64,000 bases of DNA from Bacteroidia bacterium (GTDB lineage: Bacteria > Bacteroidota > Bacteroidia > NS11-12g > UBA9320): contig JAGYJG010000001.1 of assembly GCA_018402155.1 (NCBI GenBank), forward strand, positions 1,531,001 to 1,595,000, read 5' to 3'. The notes beneath the pieces were generated by a model. The model was given only the letters and a program-made list of their open reading frames with translations, searched no databases and was not told the origin of the DNA. This document shows, piece after piece, positions 42,575-52,351 of the stretch (its first letter is position 1; every line of letters starts with the position of its first letter). The position numbers and the translations under genes were made by a program.

Positions 42575-43882
42575 CTACCACCCCATCATAAGTTTGCCAG
42601 TGAGCAACACATCGTTTCTAGTTTTTATTTGGTAGATGTAGCTACCGCGAAATTCTTGCAAATCTGCAAGTTCTTGACGTTCTACGGCCGCAATATTTTT
42701 TTGGTACACTACTTGCCCTAGCAGGTTATAAAGTGCAAAAGTGTAAGTTTCTTCGCTGCTCACCTCACTCATATATATCATTACTCTACCATCTACTGTT
42801 GGGTTTGGGTATACCGCTGTTTGGGTGACTACTTCCTTCACTAACTCAATGGAATCTACTGATATTTGTTCTTCATAAATTCGGTTTCTAAATAGCCGTA
42901 AGTTTGTTCTCATCTGCGCGACTTGGTCATTGGTAAATGTATTTTGACAGTCTTGGCTAGAATAATCCATATAGTTTTCTATCATGTCAGGCAAATCTTC
43001 ACCTCCAGGTTCTATACATGTATTTGTGCCCTTATTGCAGCCGCTGTTTGCTCTACGTGCTATTGGAGTATCATCCATATAGTCATCTACAGCGCAGCCT
43101 CCATCTCCCCAAATGTGGCGCAGACCAAGATAGTGACCTACCTCGTGGACCATGGTTTTATTACCCGTACTAGATTGACTAAAAGTATTTTCTCCAACTA
43201 CTTCATAATGGCATACTACACCTTGCAAACCCTCCGCAACTGCATTATACGCCCCATTCCAATTTGCTGCACCTACAGGCGGATACGCAAAACCAAGTAA
43301 CGCTACGCTCCCATTTGCCGAAAGGTCACAAATCCAAATATTTAGATATTCCCTAGTATTCCAAGCCTCGCTACCCACATTTCGTCCTTTTACCAAATCT
43401 GCGAAACCCAAGTTGACAGGACTAGAACCAAAGAAAGGACGTATGGACTGCTGCCGCACTATACCGGTAGTAGGGTTTCCGTTGGGGTCTATTTTTGCCA
43501 GCACAAATTCTATGCGAGCGTCTGCCGCCACAGGTTTAAAAATATCTCGGGTTTCACTAGTATCTGAATTAGTACGTCTAAAAGCCTCATTCATTACTTT
43601 TAGTTGTTTAAAAATGAGAGAATCGTCTATGTTTTGCGTTTGGTTATTGTATACTATGTGAAAAACGACCTTAATTTCGAGCACAGTGTCTCCCTCATTT
43701 TTTGTTTTAATTTTACTTTGCCCAAGGGCAGCAAAGAAAGCACTGTCTAACTGCTTCTGCACACCTGGCTGTATACTCTCTAAATACTTTAGGTACGCCT
43801 CTTGTCCGCAGGTTGCTTGTGCTGATACTCTATTGAATAAGCCTAAAAAGGCTAGAGAAACAAGGAATAAAAACTTAGACAT
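42575..43882 (-). CDS. M43-family (pappalysin-like) zinc metalloprotease with T9SS sorting domain
   Basis: MVHEVGHYLGLRHIWGDGGC (HExxHxxGxxH), MDDTP, DMIENYMDYS Met-turn; C-terminal TAVYPNPTVDGRVMIYM; start set to MSKFLFL. Confidence 0.9.
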   Translation of the reverse strand: MSKFLFLVSLAFLGLFNRVSAQATCGQEAYLKYLESIQPGVQKQLDSAFFAALGQSKIKTKNEGDTVLEIKVVFHIVYNNQTQNIDDSLIFKQLKVMNEAFRRTNSDTSETRDIFKPVAADARIEFVLAKIDPNGNPTTGIVRQQSIRPFFGSSPVNLGFADLVKGRNVGSEAWNTREYLNIWICDLSANGSVALLGFAYPPVGAANWNGAYNAVAEGLQGVVCHYEVVGENTFSQSSTGNKTMVHEVGHYLGLRHIWGDGGCAVDDYMDDTPIARRANSGCNKGTNTCIEPGGEDLPDMIENYMDYSSQDCQNTFTNDQVAQMRTNLRLFRNRIYEEQISVDSIELVKEVVTQTAVYPNPTVDGRVMIYMSEVSSEETYTFALYNLLGQVVYQKNIAAVERQELADLQEFRGSYIYQIKTRNDVLLTGKLMMGW

Positions 43883-43897
43883 AAAAAATAAAGTATT

Positions 43898-43905
43898 CAA
43901 AAATA
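43898..43905 (-). promoter_or_regulatory. -7 box TATTTTTG upstream of the M43 protease
   Basis: caaaaata on plus strand; 15 nt upstream of the ATG at 43882; overlaps the TTG used by the longer track ORF. Confidence 0.4.
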
Positions 43906-43966
43906 CTCAAAATATTTCTAATCATGCATCATCAGCTTGTAAAACAAATCCCTATTTACCTAAAAA

Positions 43967-44746
43967 CTATTCCCCTTTGAACTGGGGCTTTCGTTTTTCG
44001 ATGAAAGCAGCTACCCCTTCTTTGTAGTCATTTGAGCTACCTGCTATCTGTTGATAAAGTGCCTCGTACTCCAGCACTTGGTCTAGAGACGATGTGAGAG
44101 AGTCATTGAGCATTTTTTTCATACAAGCTACTGCTAGGGTAGGTGCAGAGGCATAGTAAGTGGCCACCTCTAGCACCTCGCTATCTAGCCGTTCAGTATT
44201 TACGGCCCTATTTATCATACCCCACTCAAGGGCTTTGGAAGCGCTTACTTTGCTACCCATTGTAGCCAGCTCAAATGCCCTATTACTGCCAACCAAACGG
44301 GGCAGAAAGTAGGATGAGCCGGAGTCTAATACAAGACCAATACCTACAAACACCTCTACAAAACTTGCTCTATCATCTGCTATGATAAAATCGCAAGCCA
44401 AAGCAAGCGAGCAACCAGCACCTGCTGCTACACCATTTACTCTTGCAATTATTGGTTTTGGCATAGCTCGCATAGTTCTTATCAGCGGGTTATATCCGTT
44501 CTTCAAAAAATCGGAAAAATCGATTTCCTGACCTTCTATGTCTTTCAAATCTTGGCCTGAGCAAAAAGCTTTGCCCCTACCAGTCAGCACTATCGCTCTG
44601 CACTTTTCGTCCTTCTCGGCAGTTTGCATGGCATGCAGCAGGTCTTCCCGCATTTGTTCATTAAAAGCATTATATCGCTCTGGCCTATTGAGAGCTATAG
44701 TAACTACTCCCTCTTGGGCAATGTATTCTATGGTATCGAACTTCAT
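43967..44746 (-). CDS. Enoyl-CoA hydratase/isomerase family protein (PaaG-like)
   Basis: IALNRPERYNAFNEQM, LTGRGKAFCSGQDLKDI, NGVAAGAGCSLALACDFIIA. Confidence 0.9.
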   Translation of the reverse strand: MKFDTIEYIAQEGVVTIALNRPERYNAFNEQMREDLLHAMQTAEKDEKCRAIVLTGRGKAFCSGQDLKDIEGQEIDFSDFLKNGYNPLIRTMRAMPKPIIARVNGVAAGAGCSLALACDFIIADDRASFVEVFVGIGLVLDSGSSYFLPRLVGSNRAFELATMGSKVSASKALEWGMINRAVNTERLDSEVLEVATYYASAPTLAVACMKKMLNDSLTSSLDQVLEYEALYQQIAGSSNDYKEGVAAFIEKRKPQFKGE

Positions 44747-44760
44747 GGGTAACTTTTAAT

Positions 44761-45342
44761 TTAGAAAAACAACACAGGGAGGGCTGCAAAGGCTCCTGCG
44801 GCAGCACCCATACCCAATTCAAACCAAGTATGCGCTTTTGCTGCACGACGAATAAAAATCACTGCAACCAAAATAGCAAGTGGAATGAAAATCAATTTTT
44901 CTTGGCCCGTAAAACTGTAATTATACATTACCATTAAACCTACTACAGTAAGAAATGTCCAAGCGGCGGTGTGCCAACTTGCCTTCATTTCTACAAAGGC
45001 CAAAATCAGCATAATGGTATGCAAAAAGGCAGCAGCTATAAAAAAGCTAATGTACTCTGTCATAATAAATACACTAACCAAAGCAAAACCGGCATTGACC
45101 AGGGAATAAGCTCTAAAAATCGATCTCCGTTCATCCAAATTTGGATTAGCCAAGTTAGTTTTGCGTATAACCTTGAAATAAAGCAACGGCAAAATTAGAT
45201 AGACAAAACCTATCCAAATGAGGCTAAGCATCATAGCGTTTTCTCCGTATTTGGCAACTATTGGCGCATATATTAGTAAGCTAAACAAGGGCAAGAATAT
45301 CGGGTGGGTAAGCACGGCAAGCACTTTTAGTATATTTTTCAT
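44761..45342 (-). CDS. Multi-pass membrane protein, PAP2-like, unknown function
   Basis: Five to six hydrophobic segments; HPIFLPLFSLLIYAP N-terminus; canonical PAP2 catalytic motifs not evident. Confidence 0.6.
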   Translation of the reverse strand: MKNILKVLAVLTHPIFLPLFSLLIYAPIVAKYGENAMMLSLIWIGFVYLILPLLYFKVIRKTNLANPNLDERRSIFRAYSLVNAGFALVSVFIMTEYISFFIAAAFLHTIMLILAFVEMKASWHTAAWTFLTVVGLMVMYNYSFTGQEKLIFIPLAILVAVIFIRRAAKAHTWFELGMGAAAGAFAALPVLFF

Positions 45343-46791
45343 TTATAATTCTTTTCGAAGCCGAGCTACTGGCAGATTTAATTGTTCGCGGTATTTGGCC
45401 ACGGTGCGTCGTGCTATTTTATAACCCTTGTCTTGTAAAATTAGTTTTAGGGCTTCGTCGGTTAACGGCCTTATTTTGTCCTCAGTATTTATAGCGTCAT
45501 TCAGTATTTTCTTTACTTCACGGTTACTTACCTCTTCGCCACTATCTGTAGTTATACCTTCGGTGAAAAAATCTTTTAACAGAAAAATGCCAAAATCGGT
45601 TTCCACATACTTACTACTGGCTACGCGGCTAATGGTACTTATATCCATGTGGATAGCCTCCGCAATATCTTTTAGTATCATAGGTCGAAGGTCTGCGAGA
45701 TCGCCGCTCATAAAAAACGCATGTTGTATTTCTACAATTTTGCGCATGGTGGTGAGCAGCGTGTTTTGACGTTGTTTTACTGAGTCTATGAACCACTTGG
45801 CACCATCTAATTTTTGTTTGATATACTGTACTGCATCTTTTTGCGACTTTGTTTTTTCTTTACTCACTTCATAGCTTTGCAGAGTATCGTTGTAGGCTTT
45901 GCTTACTTTTAGTTCTGGTGCATTTTTCTGATTGAGAGATACCTCTAGCTGTCCGTAGGCTTCTTTTACTATGAAATCTGGGATGATAAAGTCTTTAGTA
46001 CCTCCTCCCTCAGAGCCACTTTGTGCCGGTTTGGGATTGAGTTTGGCAATAAATTCTAGGGTTTCACGCAGATATTCTTCCGATACATCAAACTTTTTGA
46101 GAATACGCTGGTAGTGTTTCTTAGAAAAATCTTCCATCATTTCATCAATGATTTTGTAGGCAAGTTTATAAACGGGCGTATTACCTATTTCTTGTTTTCG
46201 TTTTATTTGCAATAGAAGGCACTCCTTGAGGTCTCTGGCTCCTACTCCAGCAGGATCTAGCTCCTGTATTAAATTTAGTATGCGCTGCAAGTCTTGCTCT
46301 GTAGTTCGCATATTTTGGGTAAACAGCAAATCATTTTTAATGGCAGATAATGACCTACGGAGATACCCATCGTCATCTAATGTACCAATAATTTGATCGG
46401 CCAAAAGCTCATCTTCGGCGGTTTTGAGTGCCCCAGTCACCTGCTCCATGAGTCGCTCTCGAAATGATGCATAATGTACCACAGGCATAAACTCTTTTTC
46501 CTCGTCAGCACCATTATAATCGCCACTAAGCTGGACTCCCCCATCGTCATCATTCATATAGTCAGTCACGTCAAATTCTTCTTCCTTAGACTCAAAGTCC
46601 AAGTCATCTGACTCCTCATAGATTTGTTCTTCCTCCTCGTCTTTTCCACTTTCTAGAGCCGGATTTTCAAGTAATTCTTCCTCCACACGCTCCTCAAAAT
46701 TGAGGGTATTGAGCTGTAGCAGTTTAATAAACTGTATCTGCTGTGGGCTTAGCTTTTGGAGCAACTTTTGACTCAAATGTTGTTTTAACAT
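45343..46791 (-). CDS. rpoN: RNA polymerase sigma-54 factor RpoN
   Basis: LQLNTLNFEERVEEELLENPALE, DLRPMILKDIAEAIHMDISTISRVASSKYVET, RRTVAKYREQLNLPVARLRKEL RpoN box. Confidence 0.96.
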   Translation of the reverse strand: MLKQHLSQKLLQKLSPQQIQFIKLLQLNTLNFEERVEEELLENPALESGKDEEEEQIYEESDDLDFESKEEEFDVTDYMNDDDGGVQLSGDYNGADEEKEFMPVVHYASFRERLMEQVTGALKTAEDELLADQIIGTLDDDGYLRRSLSAIKNDLLFTQNMRTTEQDLQRILNLIQELDPAGVGARDLKECLLLQIKRKQEIGNTPVYKLAYKIIDEMMEDFSKKHYQRILKKFDVSEEYLRETLEFIAKLNPKPAQSGSEGGGTKDFIIPDFIVKEAYGQLEVSLNQKNAPELKVSKAYNDTLQSYEVSKEKTKSQKDAVQYIKQKLDGAKWFIDSVKQRQNTLLTTMRKIVEIQHAFFMSGDLADLRPMILKDIAEAIHMDISTISRVASSKYVETDFGIFLLKDFFTEGITTDSGEEVSNREVKKILNDAINTEDKIRPLTDEALKLILQDKGYKIARRTVAKYREQLNLPVARLRKEL

Positions 46792-46820
46792 ATCGGTATA
46801 GATAAGAATGTTTTAGGTCT

Positions 46821-46828
46821 TACTTTTG
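46821..46828 (+). promoter_or_regulatory. -7 box TACTTTTG for asnS
   Basis: Matches TAnnTTTG; 35 nt upstream of the ATG at 46864. Confidence 0.45.
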
Positions 46829-46833
46829 TAGGT

Positions 46834-46841
46834 CAAAATTA
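46834..46841 (-). promoter_or_regulatory. -7 box TAATTTTG for rpoN
   Basis: caaaatta on plus strand = TAATTTTG on minus; upstream of the ATG at 46791. Confidence 0.4.
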
Positions 46842-46863
46842 AGAAATTTCAAGCAGCTGCAAA

Positions 46864-48378
46864 ATGCATACCAAACAATTAGAAAAATATGTAGGCCAAG
46901 AGGTAACTCTGAAAGGATGGGTGGCCAATAAACGGGAAAGTAAAACCGTAGTATTCATTAATTTGCGTGATGGCCGTGGACTCTGTCAGTGCATTATTGG
47001 GGCAGAGGAAATAGGTGAAGAATTATTTGCCACAGCAAAATCATTGGGGCAAGAAAGCTCCATAGCGGTAACCGGCAAAGTAGTAGCCGATGAGCGACAG
47101 ATTGGCGGATATGAGCTACACGTCACAGGACTTCACGTATATCAAAATGCCAGAGATTATCCTATATCCAATAAAGAGCATGGCATCGAATTTTTAGCAG
47201 ATAACCGTCACCTGTGGTTGCGTAGCCGGAGACAGTGGGCCATTATGCGTGTGCGAAATAGCATCAGTTATGCCATTCATAATTTCTTTCAAAATGAAGG
47301 TTTTGTACAAATGGACGCACCTATATTTACCGGTAATGCCGCAGAAGGAACTACTGATCTTTTTGAAACAGACTACTATGGAAAACCTGCATACCTTACT
47401 CAAAGCGGACAGCTATATGGTGAAGCTATGGCTATGGCCATGGGCAAGATATATACCTTTGGCCCTACCTTTAGGGCTGAAAAATCAAAAACAAGAAGAC
47501 ATTTATCTGAATTTTGGATGATAGAACCCGAAATGGCTTTTTGCGATATTTTTGAAAATATGGATACCATAGAGTCCTTTCTTCGAGCTGTGGTACTAGA
47601 AGTAGTTCAAAACTGCAAAGAGGAACTAGAGGTCTTGGGTAGGGACGTAAACAAACTAACAACCGTAGCAAAACCTTTTCCTAGGCTGAGCTACGATGAG
47701 GCAGTAGAAATACTAAAAGGCAAGAAAGAAGTGAATGGGCAAAATTCCCTAGCGGTGATACAAGCAGACTTAGATAAAGCCATAGAACGCCAAAAAACAT
47801 GCGAAGCAGAAATAGCTGAACGAGAAACTATAATAGCTGCTGGAGGCATAAAAAAAGGTGTTATCAATTTCAACCAAAACAAAATAGACAGTCTTAAAAA
47901 TGAAATAAAACAACTAGAAGAAGACCAACGAAATATGCCACAATGGCTAGCTTCTGCTCGCGATTTTACGTATGGTAATGATTTTGGAGGAAGTGATGAA
48001 ACGGTACTAACACGCTTATTTGACAACCCAATAATGGTATACGACTGGCCTCACGAAATAAAAGCATTTTATATGAAAAGGAATCCAGACGACCCTCGTT
48101 TTGCACGTGGCGTAGACGTGTTGGCCCCCGAAGGCTATGGGGAAATAGTAGGTGGCGGCGAGCGCGAAACAAGCGAAGAGTGGCTGGTAGAAAAAATAAA
48201 CGAACACCAACTCCCAATCGATGTTTTTCAATGGTATCTAGACCTGCGCCGCTATGGAAGTGTGCCGCATTCTGGTTTTGGATTGGGATTGGAGAGACTA
48301 GTAGCTTGGATTTGCAAGCTAGACCACGTGCGCGAAACAATACCTTTTCCTAGGTACTACGGTAGACTAGAGCCCTAA
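46864..48378 (+). CDS. asnS: Asparaginyl-tRNA synthetase with internal insertion
   Basis: VTLKGWVANKRESKTVVFINLRDG OB domain, FGPTFRAEKSKTRRHLSEFWMIEPEMAF, GFGLGLERLVAWICKLDHVRETIPFPR. Confidence 0.95.
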   Translation: MHTKQLEKYVGQEVTLKGWVANKRESKTVVFINLRDGRGLCQCIIGAEEIGEELFATAKSLGQESSIAVTGKVVADERQIGGYELHVTGLHVYQNARDYPISNKEHGIEFLADNRHLWLRSRRQWAIMRVRNSISYAIHNFFQNEGFVQMDAPIFTGNAAEGTTDLFETDYYGKPAYLTQSGQLYGEAMAMAMGKIYTFGPTFRAEKSKTRRHLSEFWMIEPEMAFCDIFENMDTIESFLRAVVLEVVQNCKEELEVLGRDVNKLTTVAKPFPRLSYDEAVEILKGKKEVNGQNSLAVIQADLDKAIERQKTCEAEIAERETIIAAGGIKKGVINFNQNKIDSLKNEIKQLEEDQRNMPQWLASARDFTYGNDFGGSDETVLTRLFDNPIMVYDWPHEIKAFYMKRNPDDPRFARGVDVLAPEGYGEIVGGGERETSEEWLVEKINEHQLPIDVFQWYLDLRRYGSVPHSGFGLGLERLVAWICKLDHVRETIPFPRYYGRLEP

Positions 48379-48664
48379 TGTGTGAGATAGTATTTTAGAA
48401 AAACCTTACTGACGCTTTTTTACACGCTGTTTGACTTGGTTCACCCTCTTTCTCACCTATGCTTACAAAAAAGAGCTCAGAATTAATTTTTTTATTGCTG
48501 CTTTCACTCTCTGACAAACTTATGCAAATGAACGTTAGTTAACTGATTCTATCTATTTAGAAAAAACCACCAGATTTTAGGACGACTAGAGGCTCTATAA
48601 ACACTAGTTTCTTATATTTTTAGGGATTACAAGTGGTAGTAGAATATTGTTCTTTGTCGTTACA

Positions 48665-49168
48665 TTAGTACCTCTTGTCCCACACGCAAAATTCGAAAGC
48701 AAACTCATTGGCCTCACTCTGCTCGTAGCTTTGGCAATTTACTTTTTGCCACGTGTCAAAATTTGGCTCAGGAAAATAAGCATCGGCATCAGGGAATCTA
48801 GCCTCTACCTCGCTGACATACATACGATCTACCACGTCCATCGCTTGGCGATATATTTCTGCTCCGCCCAGTATAAAAATTTCTCCACATTTTTCTAATT
48901 TTTCGCCTAATTCCAATGCCTCATTAAGTGAGTGAGTCACAAAGGCTCCAGCGGCCGTATAGTTCTTATTTCGGGTGATCACAATGTTGGTCCTATTGGG
49001 CAGTGGGAACCCTATACTTTCGAAACTCTTTCGTCCGTGTATCACCACATGCTGCGCGGTAGTTTGTTTGAAAAGACGTAAATCATCTTTGATTTTCCAA
49101 AGTAAGTCATTATTTTTTCCTATGGCACTGTCTTGAGCCCGTGCTACTATGAGCGAAATTTTATTCAC
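48665..49168 (-). CDS. folA: Dihydrofolate reductase
   Basis: ISLIVARAQDSAIGKNNDLLWKIKDDLRLFKQTT, IHGRKSFESIGFPLPNR, FILGGAEIYRQAM. Confidence 0.94.
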   Translation of the reverse strand: MNKISLIVARAQDSAIGKNNDLLWKIKDDLRLFKQTTAQHVVIHGRKSFESIGFPLPNRTNIVITRNKNYTAAGAFVTHSLNEALELGEKLEKCGEIFILGGAEIYRQAMDVVDRMYVSEVEARFPDADAYFPEPNFDTWQKVNCQSYEQSEANEFAFEFCVWDKRY

Positions 49169-49582
49169 GGCTACAAAGTAACAATCAAAAAATGAAAGTC
49201 TAACAACATAATCGTCCTTGCAATCTAGATTTACACTTTCTGAAAATCACCATGAGCGACATACAAAAAAACAGTATTGATAGAGCCAGAGTATCTTAAA
49301 ACATACCAAAATTTAATATTCCTTTGAGAAACTCACCTACCGATTTTGTTCGAAACCTATTTATTCAAAAAATAATACCTGACCCCATACGAATACAACT
49401 AGTAAAGACGAAATACTGTACGCTCATAGACATATATTTCTATGGATTTGTTTCAAAAGTCTACATCCTTTAAATTTTTAAAAAAAGTCCAATCTTTTAA
49501 AACCATTTAAAAAAAATCTCACCCAAGCTATTTAAGAGCGGGTATTGATAATAGAAATATTACCCATATTCCTAAAAATATC

Positions 49583-50230
49583 TTGATACAATTACCTTCG
49601 CAGGACATTTTGGAGCATCAACTAACTATACCACAACAAGCCTTTTACTATAGACACGGATCAGGCAAGAAACTGCTTTACGTCTTGCACGGCTATGGGC
49701 AACGTGCCAAATTTTTTATTCGGAAATTTTATGAGATGGAAAACAAAGGTTACACGATAGTGGCACCCGAAGGGTTGCATCGCTTCTATTTGGAGGGTAC
49801 TAGTGGCCGCGTGGGTGCTAGCTGGATGACAAAGGATCATAGGGAAAGCGACATTGAAAATTACCTGACATTTTTAAATACCCTACACCACGATTTGAGC
49901 TCTGAGCAAGATTGGCAAGAAATAGCAGTACTCGGATTTAGCCAAGGTGTGGCTACGGCGTTTCGTTGGCTAGCCACTAGTGATATCAAACCTACAAAAT
50001 TTTTAATATGTAGTGGAAAAGTGCCTCCAGATGTAGATCTTATTACCAAGAAAAAAATCTTTGACTCTATTGAAATGACATATTTTAGTGGGGTAAACGA
50101 CCCCTATAGGACTGAGGCCTCTGTGCAAGAATTTTATGAAGCAGTAGCCAGCAGCAAGCTTAGCATGGAGTTGGTTAATTTTGAGGGAGCACACGAAGTT
50201 TTTTTGGAGGGGGTATTTAATCGGTTGTAA
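49583..50230 (+). CDS. Alpha/beta hydrolase (phospholipase/carboxylesterase-like)
   Basis: LLYVLHGYGQ, AVLGFSQGVATAFRW nucleophile elbow, terminal FEGAHEV histidine; TTG start uncertain. Confidence 0.78.
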   Translation: MIQLPSQDILEHQLTIPQQAFYYRHGSGKKLLYVLHGYGQRAKFFIRKFYEMENKGYTIVAPEGLHRFYLEGTSGRVGASWMTKDHRESDIENYLTFLNTLHHDLSSEQDWQEIAVLGFSQGVATAFRWLATSDIKPTKFLICSGKVPPDVDLITKKKIFDSIEMTYFSGVNDPYRTEASVQEFYEAVASSKLSMELVNFEGAHEVFLEGVFNRL

Positions 50231-50445
50231 CATTTTTTTGCGCATTTCACGCAAAAATTTGAGTAGGAAACTCAACTTGTAGAGCAAGACTTAGTGTATT
50301 TGTTTTAAGAAATGCCCCAACTTATTGTTCTACTTTATAAAAAAAAATGAGCCACTGCTTTTGTTCTAAGTGCTAAGCTTATTTGACTAAGAGTAACAAA
50401 TATATACAGGAATTAGGCAGGGTTAGCTTTACTTAGGTATACTAT

Positions 50446-51294
50446 CTAAAATTCCTTTAGACTGAGATCCAAACTTTTTACTGAATGAGTGAGCGCACCC
50501 ACAGATATGTAATCGACACCCGTTTCGGCATAGCTACGAATGGTATCACCATTTATGCCTCCACTTGCCTCTGTTTCGGTTTTACCATTTACAAGCTGCA
50601 CAGCTTTTTTCATAAGCTCTGGTGTAAAATTGTCAAACATTATTCGGTCTACCAAACCAGTATCTAAGGCCTGTTGTACCTCCTCTAAATTTCGGGTTTC
50701 TACCTCAATTTTTAAATCCTTATTTTTAGAGTTTAGGTATTCTTTGGTGCGTCTTACCGCAGGTACTATCCCTCCAGCATAGTCATTGTGATTGTCTTTT
50801 AGCATAACCATATCCCATAAAGCAAAACGATGATTGAATCCTCCACCAACCGTAACGGCATATTTTTCAAAAGTTCGCAAACCTGGAGTTGTTTTACGAG
50901 TATCGAGCAACTTGGCATTGGTACCTTCTATTTTTTTTACTAGCTGACGGGTTACTGTAGCGATACCGCTCAAGCGCTGCATAAAATTGAGCATCAAACG
51001 CTCGGCCTGTAATATACTGTGAACATTCCCTTTTAGGATGAAAGCAATATCGCCATAGCTCACCTGTGCACCTTCATCTATCAATTGGTCAAAAACCACA
51101 GTATCATCAATGCGGTGCATAATATGTCGAGCCAAAGTCACTCCACACAAAATACCTTTGTCTTTCACAAGCAGCTTAGCTTGGCCAGGAGTTGAGGCAG
51201 GTATGGCACCTATGCTACTATGGTCTCCATCGCCTATGTCTTCTGCTATTGCTAGGTCTATGAGCTGCTCTACAAACGGGTTTTTAAAATCCAT
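50446..51294 (-). CDS. nadC: Nicotinate-nucleotide diphosphorylase (carboxylating) NadC
   Basis: EDIGDGDHSS, ERLMLNFMQRLSGIAT, LLDTRKTTPGLRTFEKYAVTVGGGFNHR, EASGGINGDTIRSYAETGVDYISVGALTHS. Confidence 0.96.
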   Translation of the reverse strand: MDFKNPFVEQLIDLAIAEDIGDGDHSSIGAIPASTPGQAKLLVKDKGILCGVTLARHIMHRIDDTVVFDQLIDEGAQVSYGDIAFILKGNVHSILQAERLMLNFMQRLSGIATVTRQLVKKIEGTNAKLLDTRKTTPGLRTFEKYAVTVGGGFNHRFALWDMVMLKDNHNDYAGGIVPAVRRTKEYLNSKNKDLKIEVETRNLEEVQQALDTGLVDRIMFDNFTPELMKKAVQLVNGKTETEASGGINGDTIRSYAETGVDYISVGALTHSVKSLDLSLKEF

Positions 51295-51298
51295 TGGT

Positions 51299-51306
51299 CA
51301 AAGGTA
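51299..51306 (-). promoter_or_regulatory. -7 box TACCTTTG upstream of nadC
   Basis: caaaggta on plus strand; 4 nt upstream of the ATG at 51294. Confidence 0.45.
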
Positions 51307-51661
51307 ATAATTGAACAAATGTTTAAGAGAAGAATATGGCAGTTTATTTTCGAGTGGGAATAGATACTATCAAAACAATATGGTCGGTAATCCAAAATTT
51401 TGTTTCGCAAGGTTAATAATAAGTAAATCTATTTAGTGTTTACAACCCAACCCACTTATTTATATAAGTCTTAAAAGGTGGGCTACCAAGTTACTGAGTT
51501 TATTAGTAGACTAGGAAAAAATGTAGAAAATGAATGTGGTTTGAGCCTTAGCGCCTAGGTTCTAATAAAATTTATCAGAATCTTATTGAGTCAACTTAAA
51601 AAACAGCGAAAAATGAGCGTTGATTGCAAAGTCTTGAGATATTTGCAAAGAAAATAGCAAG

Positions 51662-52351
51662 ATGCCAAAAAATATATTCTTCGATTTAGACCACACCTTA
51701 TGGGATTTTGATGCCAATGCAGAAGAAACCTTGCGTGAGCTATACCACACCTATTCCGTGCGGTACTTATCGCACAGAAGTGAGCAAGATTTTCTAACCA
51801 TCTATGTCAAAAAAAATGAGGAAATGTGGGGGCTATATCGTCAAAATAAGATAACCAAAGAGGTTTTGCGAAGTAAGCGATTTATAGACACATTTAGAGA
51901 GATGGAGGTAGACGAGGCAGATATTCCGCATAATATTTGGGAAAAATACCTTGAAATATGCCCTACCAAAACCATTCTCATACCTGGAGCTAGAGAGCTA
52001 TTAGACTATCTTGCTGGTTCCTACGATTTACACCTTATCACCAATGGATTTGCCGAAGTTCAACGGCGAAAACTTGCCCATTCTGACCTTGCCAAATACT
52101 TCAAGTCTCTCACTATAAGCGAAGAGGTTGGCGAACAAAAACCTCACCCTTTGGTGTTTGAAACTGCCCTAAAAAATGCAAAAAGTAAAGCTAAAACAAG
52201 TCACTATGTAGGCGACAATCTAGAAGCTGACATAAAAGGTGCAATTGCAAGCGGTTGGTATGCCTATTGGTATGCTGCAGACCATACTGATTTTTCGCAC
52301 CAGAAATGCACTGCAATAAAACACTTGAGTGAGTTGAAAGCTATTTTTTAA
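51662..52351 (+). CDS. YjjG-family noncanonical pyrimidine nucleotidase (HAD superfamily)
   Basis: IFFDLDHTLWDFDANAEETL, LITNGFAEVQRRKL, HYVGDNLEADIKGA. Confidence 0.88.
   Translation: MPKNIFFDLDHTLWDFDANAEETLRELYHTYSVRYLSHRSEQDFLTIYVKKNEEMWGLYRQNKITKEVLRSKRFIDTFREMEVDEADIPHNIWEKYLEICPTKTILIPGARELLDYLAGSYDLHLITNGFAEVQRRKLAHSDLAKYFKSLTISEEVGEQKPHPLVFETALKNAKSKAKTSHYVGDNLEADIKGAIASGWYAYWYAADHTDFSHQKCTAIKHLSELKAIF

Noticed and set aside
44761-45342. Assignment as a functional PAP2 phosphatase
   Set aside because: Only the hydrophobic layout is similar; the KxxxxxxRP, PSGH and SRxxxxxHxxxD motifs are not evident.
49250-49297. 15-codon ORF MSDIQKNSIDRARVS upstream of the hydrolase
   Set aside because: Too short to support as a gene; could be a remnant N-terminus, but there is no further open frame or homology evidence.
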